Below are positions 52,456 to 64,000 of a stretch of DNA of 64,000 bases, piece by piece. Under the pieces are notes generated by a model. It was not told the origin of the DNA. It saw only the letters and a program-made list of their open reading frames with translations, and did no database searches. The DNA lies in NCBI RefSeq assembly GCF_052324685.1, contig NC_135212.1, forward strand, positions 5,763,332 through 5,827,331, read 5' to 3'. Position numbers and translations under genes: made by a program. Numbering within the stretch: the first letter of the stretch is position 1; each line of letters starts with the position of its first letter. This DNA is from Brachyhypopomus gauderio (lineage: Eukaryota > Chordata > Actinopteri > Gymnotiformes > Hypopomidae).

Positions 52456-55199
52456 AAACCGAAAATGGATTTAATCTGTCAACAGAAGAGCAGTGTTTGG
52501 AAGTCCTGACAACCTGGCCAAACTGCAAACGACTGGCAACGACAAATAGACGGCTGACAGGAGAGATGCTGAACACCACCAAACTGTTGCCTGGGAGACA
52601 AGCGCAACATCAGCACCTCGGCTGCCCATGTTTTATATCACAGGCATTGCCAAAGGAGGATTGTGATGGCATGGCTGTGGTTAGGGACCCAGCCGCACCC
52701 GTGGCTGTGCGGTGCGTTAAAGATGTACAACTTGGCGTAAGAGGCCTGATATCTGAACCCCTGGTGCTGTGAAAACGGGACCAACACCTTCCTTTTTTGA
52801 ATCTGGATGGGTTTGAAGAAACCCACACCGCCTGTTGCCATGTGATGAATACGGTGGTGCGTACATAATGGTGCGGCCAACCGAGTCATTTGGGAGTCAT
52901 TAACGTGAGATAATTGCTGTAAACGGTCGTAAAATGCAGAAGAAATATGAAGCCGTTTTAAACGGCCACGTTCGCCCCTACGGTGCAATCACGGTTTCCT
53001 CTTGACATTTGCATATTCTTTGATGATAAAACCTGGACACAGTTCTCTAAACAAAAATCTGAAGTTCAGTCAGCTGTAGGATAGGCGGATGGTTGTGGCT
53101 ACACCAGACCATTTCCTCGTATGACCACCGGGTCAGCGCCTTCGTGGTCTGTGCTACTTTATGTTATTTTTGTCCGGATTGTTATGATTTTTATGACAGG
53201 ACCGTTGTTTGGAACCAGAACTAAACATCATTGTGCCTATATGAGACATTCTGGAGCAAATTCTGTCCAAGGAAAGTTTTCCTTCTTGAATTATGTCCTT
53301 ATATCCACAGTAGAACAGCAGTGTTTCTTCAAAAAAAGTTATTCGTTTAACATTTGCCAGTGGCAAGCAGTGTCACTACTTTAAAAAAGTTTTTAATACA
53401 AGCTTTTTAGAGTTGCTCGTAGTGAGTAAACTATTTTGTTGACCGTGTAGTAGGGAACCATTAATAAATGATACATTTAATTTTCTTAAACATAATCCAT
53501 CACATTACACAGCTGCTGCTTGGCCAATGGTTAGAAACGGAACAAATGACACCAGGAACCTCCAGGCCGCTAATGAGACAGACTGTTTATGAGGATGTTT
53601 GTCGAGCAGTTCCTCTCCATCATTGTTTATTAGCAGAAGAGGTGACATCAGTCTTGGAGGTAGCGTCAGAGTTCCTTCACTCTGTCTGCTGCATAGCGTG
53701 TAATTTAACCAGCTACTGAACCATCTGAAGGATGACTTTAATATAGCGGAGTCTGACTTTTTCTAAAATAAAATACCTACTAATAAATTTACTAATAAAA
53801 CTAGTACTTAGATAACTAAATTTTAGAGGGACATGCACAAGACGTGCATATCCCAGCTCTTACAGTTGGAGCTTGCAATACAGGGTTCCTGAAGATGGAA
53901 GTTGTGAAGCTCCAGGTCTTTTGGTCTATGGAGCTGATTGGAACTAGAATTTTGGATGAAGATGCACAATCACGCGACAAACGCCTGTCTCTCTCTTCCA
54001 CTTACAACAGCTGCTAAGTGACTCATTCCAAACTTCCATCAGATGTGATTTTCTTTGTATGCAGTTGTACAGTCACTGGGGTTCTAGCATGTGTGACAGG
54101 GGCATTGTGGAAAATGTTGAATTCTATGCTGGTATATTAAGAACTCACCAGATGCCACGGGGGTCTCCCAAATGTTATATACATTCTTACTACACTTTAG
54201 ATTAACCCCTCTGATGGATGGCCGGGCAGCCCTTGTTTCAACTTTTTCGCTTGGCCACTGCCTCTGTGTTTTTATTTAAACAGTGTACAAGACACAAAGT
54301 CAAACTGCATGGGAGCACACAATTCCCTTAATGAAAGAAAAAAGTTTAAAGGTGTCAGCAAAAACCGCAGATTCATTTGCCTTATTCCAAGCAGCTTCCC
54401 TGTCCAGATGCTCCGTCCCCGCCGTGCCGAGTTCTCGGGGTCCGGAAGGCGTTCTCACGTGTGCGCCAGCCGGCTCCCCCCAGGCCCCCCGTCACAGGTA
54501 GGTGGGCGGCGTTTGCTGACGGCGTGTGATTTAACTGCGAGGCTGGTTCAGATCTCGGCACACGGGGGGCGGCGCCCATATGCACGCAACACCTGCTCAG
54601 ATACTTCTTTGTCTCCGGTGGTCTTTCTGTGGACGATCTCCACGTGTCTGTCTCCGTTTGACGCCCACAGTGCCTCCTCTATTTGGTGCTGGGTCCAGAG
54701 TCCGTGTGTCCACGTGTCCGGACGGTCAGGGGTGGAGAGGCTCTGTGTTGCTACATTTTCATGCTCTGTGGCTCTATTGACTAATACTAATGCTTATCGG
54801 CCCAGCTGGTACTATAGAAATAAACCTCGGAAGAAGGTGATATAGAGCTGGTGTATCAGGGGGGAGTTTAATGTGTTTTTGTGCTACTCTGTAAATAATT
54901 ATAAGGGGAGCAGACAACATCATAGTGCGGCACTCCAGACTGCTTCTGTAAAAATGCAGACATCTGAAAGGCAGAGACGTAAGCTAAGACCGTTTGAGAT
55001 CGCTAGCAGCCGAAAACGACATGCGGTTGATTTTAGAACAGCTTAAGTTGACTAAACTGTAATCGAACACTTTCTTAGGCAAATACTCTTCGTACAGTGG
55101 CTTTGATATGCTGGTCTTTGTGCCCTGTAGCCAGCGAGGGGTTAGCTGCACATCCTGATGTAGCTTGATGGACACAGTGCATCCTCTGTGTTTCAGGTA

Positions 55200-55620
55200 A
55201 GAGGTAATGCAGGTGTTATTTTGCCTCGCCCCTCTCTGCTCCTGCGCCCTGCCTCTTCCTCCTGCTCTTCATCTTCCTCCCCTGTGTTCCTCGTCTCTAA
55301 TCCAGCCTCCAGTGCCTCTTTTGTCATTCTCACCACTGTTGTCTAGTTTTTCATTGTTCCCTCTGTCTCTGTCAGGCCCCTTATCCCTCTCTCTTACTCA
55401 CTTTCTTCCTGTGTCTTCCTCCCTGTCTCTCTCTCTCTCCTCCTTCTCTTCCTCCAGGCTCTCTCTTTATGACCAGATCTACTGTTCCTCCATCCCCACC
55501 TCTATCCCTCCCTCCATCTTTCAGACCCCCTCTCCATCCTCCCTTTCCTGACTAATGATTCCAGCATTTATTCAGCTTTCCCATCTTTCCATCTTTCTCC
55601 CTCCACCTTTCACTCACCCA
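55200..55620. repeat. Pyrimidine-rich tract
   Basis: About 400 bp of mostly C/T on the + strand, low in complexity and with no regular unit. Confidence 0.75.
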
Positions 55621-55664
55621 CCCCCCCCCACCCCCCCCCCCCCCCCCCCCCCACCCCCCCACCC
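55620..55664. repeat. Poly-C tract
   Basis: C runs broken only by single A residues, about 45 bases. Confidence 0.93.
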
Positions 55665-55949
55665 TGACCAGACTGCCAAAGGTTAGACAGGCTGCTTTAA
55701 TTGCTTGATATCAATTAAGCGTTGACCCGTGAGCTGTGCTGGGAAGCTGATGGAGCTGGTTATCTTCCTGGAGGGCCCTCCGTGGACATTGTGGGGGGGC
55801 TCTGCGGTATACGAGACCCTCTTAAATTGATCCCGGCGGCTGTGGAACGGGTTCACTCGAGGGAGTGAAGCATAATGTGTTTTTAATGACAGCGACTTGC
55901 AAAGTGGTGGACATCAGGTGTGTACGTGGGTCGGTGGGTCCACGCACGT

Positions 55950-55970
55950 GTGTGTGTGTGTGTGTGTACA
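55950..55970. repeat. (GT)n microsatellite
   Basis: About ten GT units. Confidence 0.93.
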
Positions 55971-56454
55971 GTATTGCATATTTTCCTTTCATACCTCATA
56001 TGGTCAGTCAGTGTTGGCCTCTCCGAACAGACGTTCCTGTGTTCTCCCCGTGTTAGTGCGTGATACACTTTCATATCCTTCCCCACAGTTCCGCTTTTAA
56101 AAGCGCATAATGAGAAGAAGTGAGGGAACTATAGTAATAAGATGACAGCCATTAATATTCCACATTTTCCTCGGTGTGGAGAGGACAGAAAAGCATCGTG
56201 TGCCCTCCGGAGCCGCATATATTACGGTCCACCAAATCTCATCTAATATTAATATCAATAGGCTGGTTATTTTAATATGTCTCGGACTAAGAGGGCTAAA
56301 GTGGGCCGAGGCAGGAGGATAGATGTCTGACTAAAGAATAAATTCTGCTCTCTGCTTTTCTGAGGCAACTGAGTTTATGAGAGAGTCCTGAAAAAGCAGC
56401 TGAAACATGAAGTGAGAGACACGCTTCTTAGATGCTTCATTGCCCAAACTAGCA

Positions 56455-58695
56455 GGGTGGAGCGGGTGGTGTGGATGGAGCGGGTGGTGTGGGAGGTGAG
56501 GGAGGTGTGGGTGGTGCGGGAGGTGAGGGAGGTGTGGGTGGTGTGGGAGGTGTGGGTGGTGTGGGAGGTGAGGGAGGTGTGGGTGGTGTGGGAGGTGTGG
56601 GTGGTGAGGGAGGTGTGGGAGGTGAGGGAGGTGTGGGTGGTGTGGGAGGTGTGGGTGGTGAGGGAGGTGTGGGTGGTGTGGGAGGTGTGGGTGGTGCGGG
56701 AGGTGTGGGTGGTGCGGGAGGTGTGGGTGGTGTGGGAGGTGCGGGAGGTGCGGGAGGTGAGGGTGGTGTGTGTGGTGAGGGTGGTGAGGGTGGTGTGGGA
56801 GGTGTGGGAGGTGCGGGAGGTGTGGGTGGTGTGGGTGGTGTGGGAGGTGTGGGTGGTGTGGGTGGTGTGGGAGGTGAGGGTGGTGTGGGTGGTGTGGGTG
56901 GTGTGGGTGGTGAGGGTGGTGAGGGAGGTGTGAGAGGTGTGGGAGGTGTGGGTGGTGCGGGTGGTGCGGGTGGTGTGGGTGGTGAGGGAGGTGTGGGTGG
57001 TGTGGGAGGTGTGGGTGGTGTGGGTGGTGTGGGTGGTGAGGGAGGTGTGGGTGGTGTGGGAGGTGTGGGAGGTGTGGGTGGTGAGGGTGGTGTGGGAGGT
57101 GAGGTTGGTGTGGGTGGTGTGGGTGGTGTGGGTGGTGAGGGAGGTGTGGGTGGTGTGGGTGGTGAGGGAGGTGTGGGTGGTGAGGGAGGTGAGGGTGGTG
57201 TGGGTGGTGAGGGAGGTGTGGGTGGTGTGGGTGGTGTGGGAGGTGAGGGAGGTGTGGGTGGTGTGGGTGGTGAGGGAGGTGTGGGTGGTGTGGGTGGTGT
57301 GGGAGGTGTGGGTGGTGTGTGCGAGGTGTGGGTGGTGAGGGAGGTGTGGGTGGTGTGGGAGGTGTGGGTGGTGTGGGTGGTGCGGGAGGTGTGGGTGGTG
57401 CGGGTGGTGAGGGAGGTGCGGGTGGTGTGGGAGGTGTGGGAGGTGTGGGTGGTGTGGGAGGTGTGGGTGGTGAGGGAGGTGAAGGAGGTGCGGGAGGTGT
57501 GCGTGGTGAGAGAGGTGAGGGTGGTGAGGGAGGTGTGGGTGGTGTGGGAGGTGCAGGTGGTGTGGGAGGTGCGGGTGGTGAGGGAGGTGTGGGTGGTGCG
57601 GGAGGTGTGGGAGGTGAGGGTGGTGTGTGTGGTGAGGGTGGTGAGGGTGGTGTGTGTGGTGAGGGTGGTGAGGGTGGTGTGGGTGGTGTGGGTGGTGAGG
57701 GAGGTGTGGGTGGTGTGGGAGGTGTGGGAGGTGTGGGAGGTGAGGGTGGTGAGGGTGGTGTGGGTGGTGAGGGAGGTGTGGGTGGTGTGGGTGGTGTGGG
57801 AGGTGTGGGAGGTGTGGGTGGTGTGGGAGGTGTGGGAGGTGAGGGTGGTGTGGGTGGTGAAGGTGGTGTGGGTGGTGAGGGTGGTGTGGGTGGTGTGGGA
57901 GGTGTGGGAGGTGTGGGTGGTGAGGGAGGTGTGGGTGGTGAGGGTGGTGTGGGTGGTGAGGGTGGTGTGGGAGGTGAGGGTGGTGAGGGTGGTGTGGGTG
58001 GTGTGGGAGGTGAGGGTGGTGTGGGAGGTGTGGGAGGTGTGGGTGGTGTGGGTGGTGAGGGAGGTGTGGGTGGTGAGGGTGGTGAGGGAGGTGTGGGAGG
58101 TGTGGGTGGTGAGGGAGGTGTGGGTGGTGAGGGAGGTGTGGGTGGTGAGGGTGGTGAGGGAGGTGTGGGAGGTGTGGGTGGTGAGGGAGGTGTGGGTGGT
58201 GAGGGAGGTGTGGGTGGTGAGGGTGGTGTGGGTGGTGAGGGTGGTGTGGGAGGTGAGGGTGGTGAGGGTGGTGTGGGTGGTGTGGGAGGTGAGGGTGGTG
58301 TGGGAGGTGAGGGTGGTGAGGGTGGTGTGGGAGGTGAGGGTGGTGTGGGTGGTGAGGGTGGTGTGGGAGGTGTGGGTGGTGAGGGTGGTGTGGGAGGTGT
58401 GGGTGGTGTGGGTGGTGAGGGAGGTGTGGGTGGTGAGGGAGGTGTGGGTGGTGAGGGTGGTGTGTGTGGTGTGGGTGGTGTGGGAGGTGTGGGTGGTGAG
58501 GGTGGTGTGGGTGGTGAGGGTGGTGTGTGTGGTGTGGGTGGTGCGGGAGGTGTGGGTGGTGTGGGTGGTGTGAATGGTGTGGGAGGTGTGGGAGATGAGG
58601 GTGTTGAGGGTGGTGTGGGAGGTGAGGGTGGTGTGGGTGGTGAGGGAGGTGTGGGTGGTGAGGGTGGTGTGGGTGGTGAGGGTGGTGTGTGTGGT
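56455..58695. repeat. 2.2-kb 9-bp G-rich minisatellite
   Basis: About 245 copies of GGTGNGGGN, where position 5 is T, A or rarely C and position 9 is A or T. The + strand has almost no C. Because the unit is a multiple of 3 and lacks stops, long ORFs run on both strands: Gly-rich on +, Pro/Thr/His-rich on -. These are artefacts of the unit. GGG recurs every 9 bases with 6-base loops. Confidence 0.98.
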
Positions 58696-59289
58696 GCCTT
58701 GTGCATTGAGAATTTCATTGACCACACAACCCCAAATGTAAATAATGTTCTTTTTAATCTTTTTTTCTGCAATTTTTCTGTTTCTGAGTGTTCTTGACCT
58801 TTGGTGGTGTTTTTTCCCCAAGTTAACCACGTCAGGCTGTATTATGGTGAAGGCATTTCTTCACCATGACTAAATGACACAAGAAAACTTAGTTCATCAT
58901 GCACTTACACTGGAATCCCATTCAGGAAATTGAATTTCTTATCTCTAAACTAAGGTTCTGTAATTAAGCGAGCCATCTTTTATATGAACAAGGTCCTTTG
59001 ACAGGCGTAGCACACAGCTGTAAGTGCACGTAACTATTCCAACGCAGCTCCTTGTTAGGGATGAGGAGGGTCGCGTGTACTGTCTGTAAGAGAGAGGCAG
59101 GAGGCACAGGAGAAACAGCGTGAATCTCCTCGTCTTCAAACAAGAGGGCACGGCACCATCCAGGTTGTTTATCTGAGAGCGCTTTGAAGAGGAGTGAGAT
59201 TTAGATAAGAGAGTCACACATGCACACAACTGGGCTGACCCTAGCGTGTGGAAGTGGTTGCAAGCTCATTAGTTGAGTGTATGGCATAA

Positions 59290-59291
<2 letters not shown>

Positions 59292-59348
<57 letters not shown>
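59292..59348. repeat. (GT)n microsatellite
   Basis: About twenty-eight GT units. Confidence 0.97.
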
Positions 59349-59352
<4 letters not shown>

Positions 59353-60018
59353 CGTACTGGGCTGGGTTTCTGGTCTTGTTAGATAGATTTATTTTCTCCT
59401 GGGGTTATTTCTTCCCTCCTGGGGTCAGCTTTGATAATTGTGTTCTAATAGAGTGTATAGGACAGTAGTCTTCAGCTCCATAGCTCAAATCCAATTTAAG
59501 GAATCCTTTATTACCTCCTAAGAGATTTTTTTCTCATTCTCATAGCTGCAATAGACAATAACACCCAACTGCACATATGCAGGTGAGTCATATACATCCA
59601 TCCACACACACATACATTACCACACACATACATTAACACGCAAAGTGTCATCGGTACTTCACACTGCCAGGTCTGTACTGTCCCCATGGTCCTGCACATT
59701 TCCACAGGTCTGGTTCTTTAAAGTCTTAATTAAAGCTGGCACAAATGAGGGCTTAAACTGATTAGACTTGCACCTTGGTTCTGTCTGGTCTGCCGGAGGG
59801 CACGAGCTGATACAGCTGATAAAGGACCAGGGACTCGGGTCGGCCACTCATCTGTCACCATAGACTCTTCATCAATGGACCGAAAGGTCTTTCCTACGAC
59901 TCTCATGTCTTATCAAGAGAGGCAAGCAGATATTGGAAGTGTAATGAAAGATTACCACATCACGCCCGCATCCCATAACCCATGACAGGGGTCCCTTCAC
60001 AAGAGTTACAGCTTCCGC

Positions 60019-60173
60019 CAGAGCCGGAGTGGCTAATCGGGAGATTCGGGAGGATTCCTGACGGGCCGGTTCATGTCAATCTCTAGTTTGGGCCGATTGG
60101 GATGGAAATATAATTTTGGGCCGGATTTGCGCATGAAACTCCCGGGCTGAAAAAGTGGCCCACTCCGGCCATG
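60019..60173 (+). mobile_element. 155-bp hAT MITE, copy 2
   Basis: It starts CAGAGCCGGAGTGGCTAATC and ends CCACTCCGGCCATG. An exact 8-bp duplication gcttccgc flanks it at 60011-60018 and 60174-60181 in non-repetitive DNA. It has the same length as copy 1 and high identity in reverse orientation. Confidence 0.92.
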
Positions 60174-62319
60174 GCTTCCGCTGTATCACCAAGACCAACA
60201 TGTGAATTTGCAATTGGAATCTAATTTCCATACCCAAATGTTGTGGTCACTGGTAGCCGAACAGAACAGGTAACGAAACCAACTGACCATGTTAGCATTT
60301 AACTGGATCACCACGTAAAGAGAGCACCTGTGTCTCCAGGGCTGTGATTTGAATTCCGGTCTTATAGGATGTTATAAACCACAGAGCCACTGCACGACAC
60401 ACTACACAGTTTTTCCAGCTCTAATTCATCGGAATCAAGTGGCTGGTGACTGTGAAGAACCACTAAACTGTGTGGTGCCTCCTTAAACTGTTTAAAACCT
60501 GTCAACCTTCCTCTGAAGCTACACTCAGTAGTAAGAGTGCTGTTTCATTTTCATCGTCTGTATAATTCTAATCTTTGACCATGTGACCATGGAACTATCC
60601 AATGAGACAGAGCCTGTTCAGAACCCCAGTACAGCCCAAGAATATCTGCTGGCTAAAACAATTTCCACGTGAATATATTTCATAAATGCACCAGATGATG
60701 TGGATTACACCTTGCTAGGGTCTTTTGGCTGGGTTCAAATACTGCACGACGTTCTGCGTGACATATTTTAAGATGACGTACAGTACACAGCATACGTAGA
60801 TTACGGAGTCGACATCTGGGTGATGATCACCGTGCCTGTGCTGTTTAAAGATATTCAGCGCTTACTCCAATACTGAACGTACCAAACCACATTACTGTTT
60901 CAATACAAATGCCAGAAGTTCCTTTGGGGACTCTACAAAGCTTGAAAAGGCAGTCAGCTCTATGCAAAGGCTCTGTTTTCAAACTTTGGATTTCTGACAT
61001 ACTTACGTCGTCGACGCTAATACAAAGAAAAAAAAAGTCCTAATTTGAATAAACTCCCCCCCTCCCCCTCCCAGGCTCTTTCTTATGCAGTGACACCTAT
61101 AATTAGTGACTGAAAAAGCAGAAAATTACCATGAAATCCCGAGTAATGTAGTCACCTTTCACCTGTGAACATTCATAGTGGCATTTTGAGCAATTACAGT
61201 CAGCATGGTCTCCCCTGACATGTGCCCAACTTCTACCGGATTCAGCTGCCGTACCTGTCATTCACAACCAGGGGTCTTTTTGGGTTATTTGCATTTTTAT
61301 GCTAATCCCATAGCCCTCGCTAAAGATCGTTTTTATTTGCATTTGTACTTGTGTTTGCACTTCGCTGCCTGTGGGAAGAGCGTTCGCTCAGCGCTCACTC
61401 TGCGGAGTTTTACGCGCGAGGTGGATCAAAGCCGTTGGCTCACGCAGTCAACAACGAACGTGCTTCTGATAATTAGCCAGCTTAGTTAGCGTCAACTAAT
61501 TGGGTTAGTTGTAGCTATTACTTGGTCAGCTTAATTAGACGCGCGTCTCTCTGGAGGGATCATAAACCATGATGACACTTTACGAATGAGACTGGGGAGT
61601 GATGAAAATCATCACTCAGCCCCAAACCACCAACAAATGGCGAATAAAAACCACTCGCTGCCCGGTGGATTGAGCGTGTTAACTGAGCACAGTGAGAGTC
61701 TTCTGCCGTCAAATTCTTTTCAGCTTCTGAACACTCTAGTTGGTGAAACTGCCCTTTATCAGTGCTGCACCTACAGTTTATATAAGAGACAGATGTGCAG
61801 TGCTGTACTCTACGTGTCTCCTGGCTACTAAAAATCTTGTTACTACCGGCATTTCCCCTCCGGCTCATTATGAATCGGTTTTCGCTTCACTTTTCATTTT
61901 TTACTCGTCTGCCGCCGTGCGTCGGAGGCGAATCTATATCCATAATCTGTGTACATGTCACTCCAGTCATAAAAGAGCTGAATGTGTGCATCCTTCATTT
62001 GACTCATCATCCCAGCGTAACGGCCGTGAAGCATTCACGTGTATTTAGAGGGGTTTTATTCCTCCGCGCCAGAGCCGTAGAAGGCCCTGAGGCACAAAGA
62101 GTGTAGCAAACTGGAGCAATATGTAGATAAATTGTGCGGTTTCTATTGCCCTAGCGTTCATATGTGATTAGAGGTTTCAAACGTCGACCTCACATTGTAG
62201 GAGCGTCCATCTCTGTTCTCCTCCCACACTCTCTTCAGACCTCTCCTTCGCTTTCACTCTCACTCCAAAGTCCTTATCATCATTAAGCTATTGATTGGCT
62301 GAGCTTTCGCCTCTTCTAA

Positions 62320-62321
62320 CG

Positions 62322-62352
<31 letters not shown>

Positions 62353-62470
62353 TTCTATTCTCTCTATATTCTCTCTATTGTTTCTGTCTCTCTATTCTCT
62401 CTATTCTCTTTCTCTTTCCCTCTCTCAATATATATATTTCTATCTCTGTTTCTCTCTTTCCTTTTTCATC
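62320..62470. repeat. CT-rich simple repeat
   Basis: CT dinucleotides followed by imperfect tattctctc repeats. Confidence 0.9.
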
Positions 62471-63096
62471 AGAAGCAGCAGTTTTGGCCCAGTCTCTCTC
62501 TGTGTGGGGAGGTCTGGAGTCGGTGATAAATGCCCTGGTCCGCGCCTCATCCATCAGCAGTGCGCGTGTTTGTCTGGGGGGTTTCCGGTCCCACCTCAAC
62601 CCCACGGCATCCTGTGGCATGCGTGCACCAGGGCCAGGCCCGGCTGCCTCCCCAGGGACCAAGGCCTTTGAGTGGGGACTGGAGTAGGGGCGGAGGGGGG
62701 GGTGTAGGGGCAAGCTCGGGATTGGGTCTAATCTGGATGTCTGGTAGATCGGGGCAGGTGCTCGGTGCAGTGAGAGTTGGAAATGGATGGAGGAAGAGAA
62801 TGAGAGAGAGAGAGAGAAAGAGAAAAGGTAAAATGCAATGGTAGAAAAAGCAAAGGTCCTTCCCATAGGATAGAGACAGACAGCCCAAACCAAATAAGAC
62901 TTTGTGGACTTGAGCAGGAAAACACGAACTAATAGATTAAAAGCAGCAGCAGCCACTATGTGTGAAATATAGATGCATCTTGCTTCTTAGCCCGCCTGCA
63001 TGGTTAAGTGAGAAAGCCACAGTGCTCTCCTGTTCACCATGTATGCGTGGAAATACACGTGTGTTAATAATAGAGATACATGTCCTTCTTGGCCAA

Positions 63097-63112
63097 TGTG
63101 TGTGTGTGTGTG
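63097..63112. repeat. (GT)n microsatellite
   Basis: About eight GT units followed by a G run. Confidence 0.85.
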
Positions 63113-63647
63113 TGGGGGGAGTGAGTGTATGCGTTTGTGTACGTGTGTGTACGGCTCATGTTCGTTCTGTGTTTGTATCATAGCTGGCAGCTCGTTCTGG
63201 TCTTGTTCTGGTGAAAACCCACCAAGGTTTTGATGGGGAGAACAAAGAGAGATGGAGATGCAGGCTGTTGCTCATGACGCTTGGTGGCGAGATGTTGGGA
63301 GTTGGAGAATCTGGGGATTTGGCAGAGTGAGAAATCAGAGTACAGTTCTCTATCGTCACAAACGCGTCTCCCGGTGTTTGTGTTCTCTCCCTTTCTGTCT
63401 TACTGTCTGTCTGATTCCATGGCCACTGTATTGCTTCAGATGACAGGAACACTGCTGTGAAATTTGAGGGAGGTGGAGCACGAGACAGATACAAGCTCGT
63501 CGTTTTCTCCCGGTGAACGCTGTCATCACGGAGCCTTGATGAGCAAGGATTCTTCCTCCATGTGTGAAACATGTAAATCAGACTCCCTCGACACTGAGCC
63601 AAGATCCAGACAGCACCGAAAAACTCAGGACTGTTGACTCTCTCTCC

Positions 63648-63687
<40 letters not shown>
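63648..63687. repeat. (CT)n microsatellite
   Basis: About nineteen CT units. Confidence 0.96.
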
Positions 63688-63692
<5 letters not shown>

Positions 63693-64000
63693 TCCCTATA
63701 TTACCAGCCTGTGTGATAGACAGGTGGAAAATTGCGAGTTAAAACAGAGCCTGCAGTACATGTGTGCGTGCTTGTCAGGCGTGTGTGTCTGTGCTCGGCT
63801 CGTACGGCTGAGTGTAAGTGCAGCAGTATGGTAATCACACACACTGCGGCGTTATGTCTGGGGAAATAAGAGCGCGTTTGTCCTTGACCCCGACGGCTCA
63901 GAGAACATCACTGCGGAAGCACAGCCCATGCAGTGATCAGTGTCCTAGCCTGCGCTGATCAGAAACCCTCTGTGCTCCTGTACAGAAGCGTCGTGGCCTG

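Noticed and set aside
56331..58830. Open frames of about 800 residues (Pro/Thr/Ser-, His- or Gly-rich) on both strands
   Set aside because: They are created by a 9-bp tandem unit without stop codons, are open in several frames at once, and have no non-repeat domain, splice context or codon-like substitution pattern.
62295..62687. Possible exon ending SPGTKAFEWGLE
   Set aside because: Preceded by CT-rich simple repeats, no family recognised and no partner exon. It was also considered and dropped as an rhbdl3 exon.

Overview
The window looks like a piece of a ray-finned (teleost) fish chromosome. It has vertebrate spliced genes with GT-AG introns, two tRNA-derived SINEs with the same head, an L2-like LINE end, several non-autonomous DNA transposons, a Gypsy-type solo LTR, and a very heavy load of microsatellites and minisatellites. 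I did not try to name the species. Three protein-coding genes are supported exon by exon. Everything else is intron, intergenic DNA or repeats.

Layout. (1) 1-9412: the last four coding exons of xylt1 (+ strand), the enzyme that starts glycosaminoglycan chains on proteoglycans. Bases 1-2588 are intron and the upstream exons lie outside the window. A 3'UTR of unknown length follows. (2) About 9.4-25.5 kb: intergenic DNA with no coding exon that I can support. It holds minisatellites, two CpG-dense patches without a gene and an LINE relic. (3) 25.57-30.05 kb: the complete rps15a gene (- strand). It has four coding exons giving exactly 130 residues, plus a noncoding first exon with a pyrimidine tract typical of ribosomal protein genes. 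(4) 30.05-32.7 kb: the divergent intergenic space between rps15a and the next gene. It contains a 1268-bp PIF/Harbinger-like element and a 231-bp hAT-like MITE with a perfect 8-bp target duplication. (5) 32.7-37.6 kb: the complete c17orf75 homologue (Njmu-R1, + strand). It has ten coding exons and 395 residues. One intron has AT-AC ends and full U12-type (minor spliceosome) signals. (6) 37.6-64 kb: about 26 kb without a supported gene. It holds tandem arrays, a minisatellite with a hAT MITE and a solo LTR nested in it, a probable LTR retroelement remnant, a 2.2-kb 9-bp G-rich array that forms a continuous potential G-quadruplex track, and a second copy of the hAT MITE.

The three genes are not a functional unit: one is a Golgi xylosyltransferase, one a 40S ribosomal protein and one a trans-Golgi vesicle-tethering factor. 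In human, XYLT1 and RPS15A are neighbours on chromosome 16, whereas C17orf75 is on chromosome 17, so the window contains a synteny junction. I found no convincing new protein system. The most notable observations are the AT-AC intron, the G-quadruplex array, the transposon insertions dated by intact target duplications, and a near-perfect 37-bp hairpin in an xylt1 intron.
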